From: Leucobacter sp. OLIS6
Lineage (GTDB): Bacteria > Actinomycetota > Actinomycetes > Actinomycetales > Microbacteriaceae
Direction: 5' to 3'
DNA: 64,000 nucleotides
Assembly: GCF_002752355.1 (NCBI RefSeq)
Contig: NZ_MRAV01000011.1
Location: 186,001 to 250,000 of the forward strand
Below the pieces are notes generated by a model that was not told the DNA's origin, did not search any database, and saw only the letters and a program-made list of their open reading frames with translations. The position numbers were made by a program, and so were the translations under genes. Each line of letters begins with the position of its first letter. The first letter of the stretch is position 1. This document shows, one piece after another, positions 37,218-44,965 of the stretch.

Positions 37218-38309
37218 TTGTCCGGGACCCCGTTCGCCTCGTCGGCCGTGCTGGCCGACGAGGCGTGGCGACCCCTGATCGCATCGGCCCGCACCGAGGC
37301 GCGCACCACCGAGGTCACGACCGCGTTCGCGCGCGCCGTGAACCTGGAGCTCGGCGGGGCGCAGTTCACGCTGCTCGCCGCTGGAGGCCGACCCGCACCC
37401 GGTGCGCTGATCACCGGCCATTCCGACTTTTCGGAGGTGCGCGCCGGGGACCGCGTCGTCATCCGGGCAGACGGCATCGAGATCGGTGTGCGGAGCGGCT
37501 CCGCGGTCGACCTGCGCGGGATCGACTACTTTGACAGCCGTGTGGAACCGTTCGCGGGCCGGGATCCGTTCGGCGTGGGCGAACCGCCCTGCGGCATCGA
37601 TCCGCCCGAGCTGCGGGCCCGGCTCGATCCCCGCAGCGTCGCGGGGCTGCTCGCCGAGACCGCCCGCCCGGGCTCCTTCGTCGCGGCGGAGGGCGCGCCC
37701 CCGTTCGAGCGCGCGGTCGGAGCGCGTCTCGCCGTCGCCCGTTCCGCCTTCGTGCTCGCGCTCGCGGCTGAGACCCGAGAGGCCGCCCCGTCCGCGGCCT
37801 GCTCCGCCGCCCGCCCGCCCGGTGCCTCGCCGAAACTGCGCCGCGCGGTCGCCGGACTCGTGGGGCTCGGCATCGGTCTGACCCCGTCGGGCGACGACTA
37901 CCTCGTCGGAACGCTCGTCGCGCTCTCCGTCCATCCCGCAGCCGAAGCCGCCCGCGGGGCCGTCGCCGTCGCGGTTCGAGAGCTCCTCGAAGCGGTCGAC
38001 GGTCGCGACCGCACGACCGCGGTCAGCCGGCACTTCCTCCTCGCCGCGTGCGAGCGCGAGTTCCACAGCGACCTCGCGGCCGCGGCGCGCGCCGTGCACC
38101 TCGGCGACCCCGCAGCACTCGCGGCGTTCGCTGCCGCGAGTGCGATCGGCTCGACCTCGGGCACCGACGCGCTGTTCGGGCTGGTCGATGCGTACACGGC
38201 GCTCGAGACTCCCGGGGAGGGGCGCGCGTGCGCGCACGATGGCTCCGCGGAACCCGTGATCCTCAGGGCCGGTTCCCCGGCCCTCGATTCTGAAGGTGGT
38301 ACTCCATGA
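37218..38309 (+). CDS. allH: DUF2877 protein, AllH/YlbF-like carbamoyltransferase subunit
   Basis: A 363-residue DUF2877 protein; the family motif GLGIGLTPSGDDYLVGTL lies near residue 215-232 and is followed by TTAVSRHFLLAACEREF. In E. coli the equivalent (allH, ylbF) is the third subunit of oxamate carbamoyltransferase. The predicted start is a TTG at 37218 without a clear Shine-Dalgarno sequence, 9 bp after allK; later in-frame starts would remove conserved N-terminal sequence. Its stop overlaps the ankyrin gene start by 4 bp. Confidence 0.85.
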   Translation: MSGTPFASSAVLADEAWRPLIASARTEARTTEVTTAFARAVNLELGGAQFTLLAAGGRPAPGALITGHSDFSEVRAGDRVVIRADGIEIGVRSGSAVDLRGIDYFDSRVEPFAGRDPFGVGEPPCGIDPPELRARLDPRSVAGLLAETARPGSFVAAEGAPPFERAVGARLAVARSAFVLALAAETREAAPSAACSAARPPGASPKLRRAVAGLVGLGIGLTPSGDDYLVGTLVALSVHPAAEAARGAVAVAVRELLEAVDGRDRTTAVSRHFLLAACEREFHSDLAAAARAVHLGDPAALAAFAAASAIGSTSGTDALFGLVDAYTALETPGEGRACAHDGSAEPVILRAGSPALDSEGGTP

Positions 38310-38908
38310 CCGAAACCCAGTGGCCCGAGATGGTCGCGACCGCGACCGCGGACGAGGTGCGCGCCGCGATCGCTGAGGGCGCCGATGCCGACGCCACGGC
38401 GAGCAGCGAGCAGCAGCGCTCCTCGGCCGTGCTGATCGCGGCGCGCGCGCACAACTTCGCGGCGTTCGACGTCCTCGTCGCCGCCGGTGCCGACGTCGAC
38501 GCGCAGAACCGGATCAGACTGAACCCGCTGCTCTGGGCCTGCATCACCGACGACCTCGAGGTCGCGCGCCGCGCGGTCGAGGCGGGAGCCGACCTCGAGC
38601 GGACGACCCGCTTCGACGGGGTCGGGATCCACCCGGCGGCCGAGAAGGGGTACGTCGAGCTGACGCGCTACCTCGCGACGCTGCCCGACATGAACGTCAA
38701 CCACACGAACCTCTGCGGATGGACCCCGCTGCTCGAGGCCGTGATCCTGCGCGACGGCGGCGAGGCGCAGCAGGAGATCGTCCGGATCCTGCTCGCCGCC
38801 GGTGCCGACCCCGGGATGACCGACCAGTGGGGCGTCTCGCCGCTCGCGCACGCCGAGCAGCTCGGCTTCACCGAGATCGCCGAGCTGCTGCGGGCGGCGG
38901 GGGCCTGA
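38306..38908 (+). CDS. Ankyrin-repeat protein co-encoded with allKH
   Basis: A 200-residue cytoplasmic protein made almost entirely of ankyrin repeats. Recognisable repeat units contain LLAAGADP, LVAAGADVDAQNR, AVEAGADLERTTRFDG and the closing WGVSPLAHAEQLGFTEIAELL. No signal peptide or TM is seen. It overlaps allH by 4 bp, so it is translated with the carbamoyltransferase genes and probably acts as a scaffold or regulator of that complex. That role is inference. Confidence 0.88.
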   Translation: MTETQWPEMVATATADEVRAAIAEGADADATASSEQQRSSAVLIAARAHNFAAFDVLVAAGADVDAQNRIRLNPLLWACITDDLEVARRAVEAGADLERTTRFDGVGIHPAAEKGYVELTRYLATLPDMNVNHTNLCGWTPLLEAVILRDGGEAQQEIVRILLAAGADPGMTDQWGVSPLAHAEQLGFTEIAELLRAAGA

Positions 38909-38914
38909 TCGCGT

Positions 38915-38955
38915 CCTCCGGTGGATGCTGGTGCGAACACTGCACCCACCGGAGG
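38915..38955. terminator. Hairpin between convergent ankyrin and metalloprotease genes
   Basis: CCTCCGGTGG (38915-38924) pairs perfectly with CCACCGGAGG (38946-38955). A GGTGC/GCACC pair inside extends the structure. Confidence 0.65.
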
Positions 38956-39013
38956 CGTGCGACCTCAGAACGGGGACTGCCGCGCGAGCCGAGGTGTTCA
39001 GAGGCAGCGGGTT

Positions 39014-41275
39014 TCAGCCGCAGGTTGTGCCGTCCGCGACCGTGTTCGCCAGCAGGGTGACCCCGCCCAGCAGCACCAGCTTCGAAGGCTTCACAACTGA
39101 CTGCACCTCGTTCACCTCCGGCAGGACGCAGTTCTGGCGCGCGAGCATGAGCGGTGCGCCTTCCTGTCCCGCGATCGCGGCGCCCGAGAGCGCATCGGGG
39201 AAGTTCAGGCCGTTCGCGAGGTAGATGCTGCCGCCCACGGTGTGGTGGGCTTTCGCGATCAGCGCCGAGGTGCCGAACCGGTCGGACGCCGCGTACCGAG
39301 TCACTGGACCGTATGCCTTGAGGTTCGTCTCGATCCCGGTCGACACGATCGTCTTCCCTCCGGCGATGTATGCGTGCTTCGTGCCCTCCGCCAGGTAGGT
39401 CTTCGTCGCGGTGGGGAGTGCAGCCGCGGTGCCGGGAACAAGGACGACGGGCGCGCCCAGCTTTCCGGCCGCGGATCCTGCGGAGAGCGCGTCCGGGTAG
39501 TCGAGTCCGGTCGCCACGAACACGGTGGGTGCGGTCGGCCAGCCGTGTTTCGCGATCGCGAGCGAGGTCGCATACCGGTCGGCGCCGGACAGGCGCGTCA
39601 CGCTTCCGCCCGAGGCGGTGAGGGTCTTGAGCGTGCTTTCCACGCTTGCGGAGACGACGCCGGTGCCGCCGAGCACGAGAATTTTCGTGGGCTTCAGCCG
39701 GGTGATCTCCGCCCGGGTCTCAGCGGGCAGGGCTGTCGGCGCGGTCAGGAGCAGCGGACCGGCGAGCTTCGCCGCGAGGGGTGCGCCGGAGAGCGCGTCG
39801 GGGAAGTCCAGACCGGGGGCGACGACCACGGTTTTGACGTTCGCCGGGTTCGTGAAGCGGTGCTGGGACGCCTTCGCTGCGGTTGCGTATCGGTTCGCGC
39901 CCGCGACGCGGATGACGTCGCGGCGGTCCCGGTAGGACGCGGCGTGCGGGGCGATGAGGTTGATGCTGAGGGCGTTGTTCTCTGTGCCGGTGCCGGAGGG
40001 CTTCCCGGGGTGGCCGATGAAATCGATGCCGGGGTTGGAGAACTGCGGAGTGGCCGGGCAGCCATCTGTGCAGCTGCGCTCGTAGCTCATGAGGTCGCGT
40101 ACGACGCCGTTGATGAGGTGTCCGTGGCTGAACGGATACGGGTAGTTCAGGAGGGCTTCCTTACCCGACTGGGTCCGATCGTGGTTCCCGCCGAGGTTGT
40201 GCCCGATTTCGTGCGTGAAGGTGAGCTCGTGATCGATCGTGTCGTACGCGACCACGCTGAACGCATTCCCGTCGTACCCGCTTCTGGGCGGGATGTTGCC
40301 CCATCCCCAGGCCCCGACCGCGTCGGGCACGATCATCATGACCAGGTCGGCGCCCACCGCATCACGTCGGGAATGCAATTCCGAGAACACTCCCCAACCA
40401 TCCATGAGCTGTCTGGTGACAGTTCCCAGGGCTCGTCCGTTTTGGCTGTAAGTGGAGGGGATCGCGGCGACGAGGTTGAGGCGGGTGTTGATGCCGGAGT
40501 TCACGAACGCTTCGTTCGTGCGGGTGACCTGCTGTTGCACGTCCGCCCGCACGTCACCGCCGGGCAGGGAGTCCGAGTAGCCGACGAGCAGGTCGATGAC
40601 GGTAGGGGTTGTTTTCGGGGTCGGAATCGTCGTCGGCGGAGTCGCGGTCGCGGCTTCCGAGGCTGTCACGTCTTGTCCCGCACGCATCGGCAGGAGATCC
40701 GCGTCGATCTCGTCCAAACGCGCCGCGCGCCCGCCGGCCGGTGAGATCGCGACCGAGACTCCGTCACCGGGCGTGACATTCCCGTGGAGGGAATAGTGCC
40801 CGTTCTGGTCGGGGACGAAGGTGAAGGAGCTCGAGGCCACGACCCCGTTCTCGTTCGCCGTGTGGCCGATCACCTCAATTGTTGGGGCGGCACTCGAGAG
40901 TGCTTCCGCGTCGAGCGTCACCGCGACCTCGGCCACGGTGACCTCCAGCGTTTCGCCGTCGAAGAGGCCGAGCCGGAGGTCGCCCTGCTTCGGCACGACG
41001 ATCCGTTCCCCGGGCTTCGCCCGCGCCAGCGATGCACTGGAGATGACCGCGCGGACCGCGGCGTCCGCGTCGAGCGCGACGAACCGGCTCCGCGTCACGC
41101 CATTTTTGTCGGTACTGGTGCCGGTGCCGACCCCGGTCGGTGGCACTTCGGTCGTGAACCAGGCCCCGGTCTCGTCCGTGGGATTCGCGTGTGCCGCTTC
41201 GACGGTGGTGAGCGTGAGTGGCAGGGTGAGGCCAAGCACGAGCGCCGGGCCGATGAGTTTTCGTGTTATTCGCAC
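39014..41275 (-). CDS. Secreted reprolysin-like metallopeptidase with three cell-wall-binding repeats
   Basis: Exported zinc protease anchored to the cell wall, 753 residues. The signal peptide runs to about AHA-NP (residues 27-31). A pro- or immunoglobulin-like region (to about 290) precedes the metzincin domain with THEIGHNLGGNHDRT, the HExxHxxGxxHD zinc site of the M12B type. The last third carries three CW_binding_2 repeats, each starting with a motif like RVAGANRYATA, RLSGADRYATS and RYAASDRFGTS. GTG 41275 is chosen because AAGGA precedes it and it opens directly onto the signal peptide. Divergent from two LAxTG surface proteins, possible substrates or partners (inference). Confidence 0.88.
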   Translation of the reverse strand: MRITRKLIGPALVLGLTLPLTLTTVEAAHANPTDETGAWFTTEVPPTGVGTGTSTDKNGVTRSRFVALDADAAVRAVISSASLARAKPGERIVVPKQGDLRLGLFDGETLEVTVAEVAVTLDAEALSSAAPTIEVIGHTANENGVVASSSFTFVPDQNGHYSLHGNVTPGDGVSVAISPAGGRAARLDEIDADLLPMRAGQDVTASEAATATPPTTIPTPKTTPTVIDLLVGYSDSLPGGDVRADVQQQVTRTNEAFVNSGINTRLNLVAAIPSTYSQNGRALGTVTRQLMDGWGVFSELHSRRDAVGADLVMMIVPDAVGAWGWGNIPPRSGYDGNAFSVVAYDTIDHELTFTHEIGHNLGGNHDRTQSGKEALLNYPYPFSHGHLINGVVRDLMSYERSCTDGCPATPQFSNPGIDFIGHPGKPSGTGTENNALSINLIAPHAASYRDRRDVIRVAGANRYATAAKASQHRFTNPANVKTVVVAPGLDFPDALSGAPLAAKLAGPLLLTAPTALPAETRAEITRLKPTKILVLGGTGVVSASVESTLKTLTASGGSVTRLSGADRYATSLAIAKHGWPTAPTVFVATGLDYPDALSAGSAAGKLGAPVVLVPGTAAALPTATKTYLAEGTKHAYIAGGKTIVSTGIETNLKAYGPVTRYAASDRFGTSALIAKAHHTVGGSIYLANGLNFPDALSGAAIAGQEGAPLMLARQNCVLPEVNEVQSVVKPSKLVLLGGVTLLANTVADGTTCG

Positions 41276-41327
41276 AGGGACAGCGTCCTTCGGGGAGGGG
41301 GATACGAGTTTCAAGATCACGGTATCA

Positions 41328-41341
41328 GGTAACATGTAACC
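41328..41341. promoter_or_regulatory. Near-palindrome at the start of the surface-protein operon
   Basis: GGTAACATGTAACC has palindromic outer (GGT/ACC) and inner (ACATGT) blocks and ends at the base before the GTG start at 41342. It occupies the place of a ribosome-binding site. A possible -10, TATCAG, is at 41323-41328. A bound regulator could block both transcription and translation start. Confidence 0.4.
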
Positions 41342-42142
41342 GTGAATCTGTTTTCCTTGAAGCCTGCGCCCTCGAGAGCGCTTGCCGCGGCTGCCCTGCT
41401 CGCGGTCTTCGGCCTTGCGCCAACGACCCCAGGGTTCGTCGTCTCTGACGCGCACGAGGCCCCCGCGTTCGAGCCGGTAGACGCGACCATGGCGCCGTCC
41501 CCTGCTTCGAGGCAGAAAGTTGCGGACGTCATCGGCGATGTGACGGTCACCCCGATGGAGGCGCATCCCGGGGAGAAAGTCAGGGTGAGTGGGGAGTGTC
41601 GGTTCTATGGCCAGCCTGGAACCAGCCTCAGCATCGGAATCTGGGCGGATGCCGTGGGGAACTCATTTGACTTCGGCCCCGAGATCGTCACGGATAAAGG
41701 CACCTTCGACGTTGAAGTCTCCCTCCCGCTCGACACGCCACCCGGAGTGCACAAACTGAGTTGGGCTTGTGCGCTGAACGATGCATTCTTCGAGACCGGC
41801 CCCAAGGATTTGATATTCACGGTTCTGGGCGATCCGCCCACCGCTGAGGTAGACAGCGCAAGCGCCACCACAGCCAGTGCGGCGGTTTCCGCTAGCACGT
41901 CAAGCGACGCGAACAGTGGCGGAAGCGGGAACGATTCCGAGAGCAGCGGTCGCGACACCGCAGACCCCACGAACTCCGCAGATCGCGCACCTGCAGCGGT
42001 TGCTCCCGCGAATACGCCTGCTGAGCTCGCGGACACCGGCATGAGTCCCTCCGAAACGATCGCGGTCACGGCGCTCGCGAGTGCCGCCCTTGGTGCAGGG
42101 TTGTTGCTGCGCCGGCACAGGAAAGTGAGCGCAGAGTCGTGA
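41342..42142 (+). CDS. LAxTG-anchored surface protein, copy 1
   Basis: Exported cell-wall protein of 266 residues. A signal peptide (hydrophobic core ALAAAALLAVFGLAP) is followed by a single Ig-like domain of about 100 residues (VTVTPMEAHPGEKVRVSGEC to SWACALNDAFFE) with two Cys, then a Ser/Ala/Gly/Asp-rich linker. The C-terminus has LADTG (229-233), a hydrophobic helix and the basic tail RRHRK, a sorting signal for an LAxTG-type (class E) sortase. The start is GTG without a Shine-Dalgarno. It overlaps copy 2 by 4 bp. Function unknown. Confidence 0.83.
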   Translation: MNLFSLKPAPSRALAAAALLAVFGLAPTTPGFVVSDAHEAPAFEPVDATMAPSPASRQKVADVIGDVTVTPMEAHPGEKVRVSGECRFYGQPGTSLSIGIWADAVGNSFDFGPEIVTDKGTFDVEVSLPLDTPPGVHKLSWACALNDAFFETGPKDLIFTVLGDPPTAEVDSASATTASAAVSASTSSDANSGGSGNDSESSGRDTADPTNSADRAPAAVAPANTPAELADTGMSPSETIAVTALASAALGAGLLLRRHRKVSAES

Positions 42143-42924
42143 GGCCAACACCCGTGAGAGTGCTTGCCGGGACCGCCCTGCTTGCGGTCTTCGGTCTGGT
42201 CCCCGCGGCCCCCGGGTTCGCGGTCTCTGACGCGTCCGAGACCCCCGCGGCCGAGTCGACACCGACCCCGGAACCAACTGAAACTCCGCTCCCTGCATCG
42301 GGGCAGAAGGACGCGGACGTCATCGGTGACGTGACGGTCACGCCGATGGAGGCGCATCCCGGGGAAAAGGTTCGGGTGATCGGCGAGTGCCGGTTCTATG
42401 GTCAACCCGGAACCAGCTTGTTTATTGGCGTGTACCCCGAGACATCGGAGAAGTCGTTCTACTTCGAGCTAGATATCACAACGGATGACGGTACCTTCGG
42501 CGCTGAAGTCTCTCTTCCGTCTGACGCGTTACCAGGTGGACACAAGCTCACTTGGGCTTGCGCCTTGAACGACGCCTATTTTGAACACGGGGTCCAGAAG
42601 CAAGTATTCACGGTGCTCGGTGACGCACCGACCTCGAACGCGGACAGCAGGAGCGCTGCGGCGGCCGGCGCGTCTGCGAACTCCTCTGCGAACGCATCCA
42701 GTGATACGAACGGTGCCGGAACGGGTGGGACGCCCGCGAGTGACAGCCGCGGCACAGCTAGCTCCGCCACTCCCACACCTGGAGCAGGCGCTCCCGCGAA
42801 TACGCCTGCTGAGCTGGCGGAAACCGGCGCGACTCCCTCCACCGCGGTCACGATCACCGCGATCGCGGCCACCGGGGTCGGAGCCGGGCTGCTGCTGTGC
42901 GGGTACCGGCGGGCGCGCGGCTGA
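42139..42924 (+). CDS. LAxTG-anchored surface protein, copy 2
   Basis: Tandem paralogue of the preceding gene, 261 residues, same architecture. Signal peptide with LAGTALLAVFGLVP, then a Pro/Thr/Glu-rich stretch not found in copy 1, the Ig-like domain (GDVTVTPMEAHPGEKVRVIG), an Ala/Ser-rich linker, sorting signal LAETG (226-230), TM helix and tail YRRARG. It starts at GTG 42139 inside the stop of copy 1. The conserved domain and the divergent linkers indicate duplication followed by linker drift. Confidence 0.83.
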   Translation: MRPTPVRVLAGTALLAVFGLVPAAPGFAVSDASETPAAESTPTPEPTETPLPASGQKDADVIGDVTVTPMEAHPGEKVRVIGECRFYGQPGTSLFIGVYPETSEKSFYFELDITTDDGTFGAEVSLPSDALPGGHKLTWACALNDAYFEHGVQKQVFTVLGDAPTSNADSRSAAAAGASANSSANASSDTNGAGTGGTPASDSRGTASSATPTPGAGAPANTPAELAETGATPSTAVTITAIAATGVGAGLLLCGYRRARG

Positions 42925-43015
42925 GCTCGGAGACGAGCACCGCACCGGGGCTGCGCCGACGATTCGAAGCCCGTCGCGGGCCCGCCCGCATGCCCCGTTC
43001 GCGGCCGGCTCCCCG

Positions 43016-43021
43016 TAGGGT
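43016..43021 (+). promoter_or_regulatory. Candidate -10 box of a leaderless transcript (thioesterase)
   Basis: TAGGGT lies 6 nt before ATG 43028. Confidence 0.5.
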
Positions 43022-43027
43022 GAGGGC

Positions 43028-43435
43028 ATGAGCGAGTACCGGCACGTCGTGCGCAAGTGGGTCAAGCCCGAGGACCTCAACCAGCACGGCGCGCTCTTCG
43101 GCGGCCGGCTGCTGCAGTGGGTCGACGAGGAGGCCGCGATCGTCGCCGTCACGCAGCTCGGCACCGTCGACGTGGTCACGCGCCACATGTCGGCGATTGA
43201 CTTCTCGGCCCGGGCCGACCGCGGCGACCTGCTCGAACTCGAGTACCGGGTGTTCGCGTTCGGGCGCACCTCCATCACGCTGAGCTGCCGCGTCGAGAAC
43301 GCGGTCACCGGCGCCGAGGTGCTGACGCTCGAGCGGATCGTGTTCGTCGCGGTCGACCGCGAGGGGCTGCCGCTCGCGCACGGCCGCACTGAGGCCACCA
43401 CCGGGACCGAGCGCCTGCGCGCCCGGATCGGTTAG
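43028..43435 (+). CDS. Acyl-CoA thioesterase, hotdog fold (YciA-like)
   Basis: Hydrolyses acyl-CoA thioesters. The 135-residue single hotdog domain has LNQHGALFGGRLLQWVDEEAA, the YciA/BACH-type motif with the Asn-His-Gly segment and an acidic residue on the central helix. Strand segments FSARADRGDLLELEYRVFAFG follow. It is monocistronic. Substrate chain length cannot be read from sequence. Confidence 0.9.
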   Translation: MSEYRHVVRKWVKPEDLNQHGALFGGRLLQWVDEEAAIVAVTQLGTVDVVTRHMSAIDFSARADRGDLLELEYRVFAFGRTSITLSCRVENAVTGAEVLTLERIVFVAVDREGLPLAHGRTEATTGTERLRARIG

Positions 43436-43460
43436 GGGCTCGAACCGGCCGACACCGCCA

Positions 43461-43518
43461 TCGAGTGGCGTCAAACCGGCCGAATCGGCCGAGGAAGGGC
43501 GCGTTTGCCGCCACTCGA
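43461..43518. repeat. 58-bp palindromic element, copy 3 (partly decayed)
   Basis: Outer arms TCGAGTGGCGTCAAA (43461-43475) and TTTGCCGCCACTCGA (43504-43518) pair with one mismatch. GAAT is at element positions 22-25 but the expected ATTC at 34-37 reads GAAG, so the inner stem is broken. It lies between convergent thioesterase and PucR genes. Confidence 0.82.
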
Positions 43519-43556
43519 CGAGATTCAGCACGACACGATCCAGCCCGGGCGGCGAC

Positions 43557-44771
43557 TCAGCCCGGGGCCGGCGTCGGCCCGGAGGCGCGGCGCCCGATGA
43601 GGTCGGCGTGCAACGCCAGGGTGAGATTGGTGACGGCGAACGCCGAAGCGATGGGCGCCCCGACCGCCGCCTCGATGCGTCCCAGCCGGTAGCGGACCGT
43701 GTTCGGGTGCACGAACAGGTGCTCGGCGGTGCGCGCGATGCTCTGCTCGGCGGCCAGGTAGACGGCCAGGGTCTCGCGCAGCTGCGGCGAACGGATCGGG
43801 TCCAGCGCCGCCGCGGTGCGCTGCTCCAGCTGGCGCGGGTCGACGTGCGCCAGCACCCAGGTCGCGAGGTCGATGCGATCCATGCGGGTGGGTTCCAGGA
43901 GCGACGGGGCCCCGGCGGAGGCGGCCCAGCGCCGGGCGATGCCGAGCGCGGTCTCCGCCTCGCGCGCGCTGTCGGCCACGCGCGTCAGTTCCGCGAACGG
44001 TGCCGATGCGCCGACGAGCAGGGTGCGGGTGAGCGAGTCGATCCAGCGTGCGCTCGCCTCGCTCTCGGGTACCAGCGCGGCGAGGGTCGCCGGCGCATCG
44101 GCGTCGGCACGGCGCAGCATGACGAGCAGGGGGAGTTCCTCGGCGCGGGCGCGCTGCGCCAGGTGGTCCAGGTGCGCCTCGGTCGCCGAGGGGCCGTCGA
44201 ACGGCGCGAGCTCGAGCGCGCGGACCGGTGCGTAGGCGGGGAAGCGGAACTGGGCGAGCCGGGCCCAGAACCGATGCTCGCGGGCGGGGAGCACGCCGTC
44301 GTGCAGGCTCGCGAGCAGCTGCTCGTTATCGCGCCGGTCGCGTCGGCTCGCGCCGTACTGGATGCCGTGCACCGCACCGAGCAGCCGCTCCGAGGTGTCG
44401 AGCAGGATCTCGCCGAGGCGGACGAGGGTCTCGGGGGTGCGGCTCGCGAGCGCGATGACGTGCACGCTGTCGCGCAGCGAGACGCGTCGGGTGAGCACGC
44501 GCCAGCGCCCGATCGGGACGTCGAGCTCGCGGCGGTTGGTCTGCGCGATCTCATTCCAGATGAGCTGGATCGGGGCCTCGCCCGTGCTCGCGACGACCGA
44601 TCCCTCGAAGTCGTAGACGATCGCCGTGCCGTGGCAGAGCGCGCTGATGCGGGAGACCAGCGCGGGCAGCGGATCGGTCGTCGAGATCGCCGACAGCAGC
44701 GCGTTGGTGATGTCGAGCGAGGCCGCTAGGCGCTCGGTCTCGGACAGCGGCGGCGGTGCCGGAACGTCCAT
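43557..44771 (-). CDS. PucR-family transcriptional regulator (divergent from hyuAB)
   Basis: DNA-binding regulator of 404 residues. The N-terminal ~230 residues form a sensory region with a GAF-like segment (SALCHGTAIVYDFEGSVVAS) and lack the classical PucR N-domain. The C-terminal HTH_30 reads ETLAVYLAAEQSIARTAEHL followed by FVHPNTVRYRLGRIE, the PucR/CdaR hallmark. ATG 44771 has GGAGG 8 nt upstream. It is divergent from hyuA, the usual arrangement for a local activator or repressor of a nitrogen-compound operon. Confidence 0.88.
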   Translation of the reverse strand: MDVPAPPPLSETERLAASLDITNALLSAISTTDPLPALVSRISALCHGTAIVYDFEGSVVASTGEAPIQLIWNEIAQTNRRELDVPIGRWRVLTRRVSLRDSVHVIALASRTPETLVRLGEILLDTSERLLGAVHGIQYGASRRDRRDNEQLLASLHDGVLPAREHRFWARLAQFRFPAYAPVRALELAPFDGPSATEAHLDHLAQRARAEELPLLVMLRRADADAPATLAALVPESEASARWIDSLTRTLLVGASAPFAELTRVADSAREAETALGIARRWAASAGAPSLLEPTRMDRIDLATWVLAHVDPRQLEQRTAAALDPIRSPQLRETLAVYLAAEQSIARTAEHLFVHPNTVRYRLGRIEAAVGAPIASAFAVTNLTLALHADLIGRRASGPTPAPG

Positions 44772-44850
44772 GTTCGGCCTCCGATCGTGCGGTTCGGAAG
44801 TACGGTTTGTGCGAACGAGAGGATTCGCCCCCTCATCTTCGCCAGAATTT

Positions 44851-44892
44851 GGAGAATCCACAATGCGTTGCGTGGAATGCTGCGCATTCTCC
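44851..44892. promoter_or_regulatory. Inverted repeat in the PucR/hyuA divergent region
   Basis: GGAGAAT (44851-44857) and ATTCTCC (44886-44892) are perfect reverse complements separated by 28 bp. CCAC and GTGG form a second, inner symmetry. Located midway between the PucR start and hyuA, it is a candidate regulator site. Confidence 0.4.
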
Positions 44893-44965
44893 AGTGACCT
44901 CGGTGCTGCGCCCCACGAAGGTGGGATGCATCCGGAACTCAACGACGAACTTCAGGAGGAAGCCC

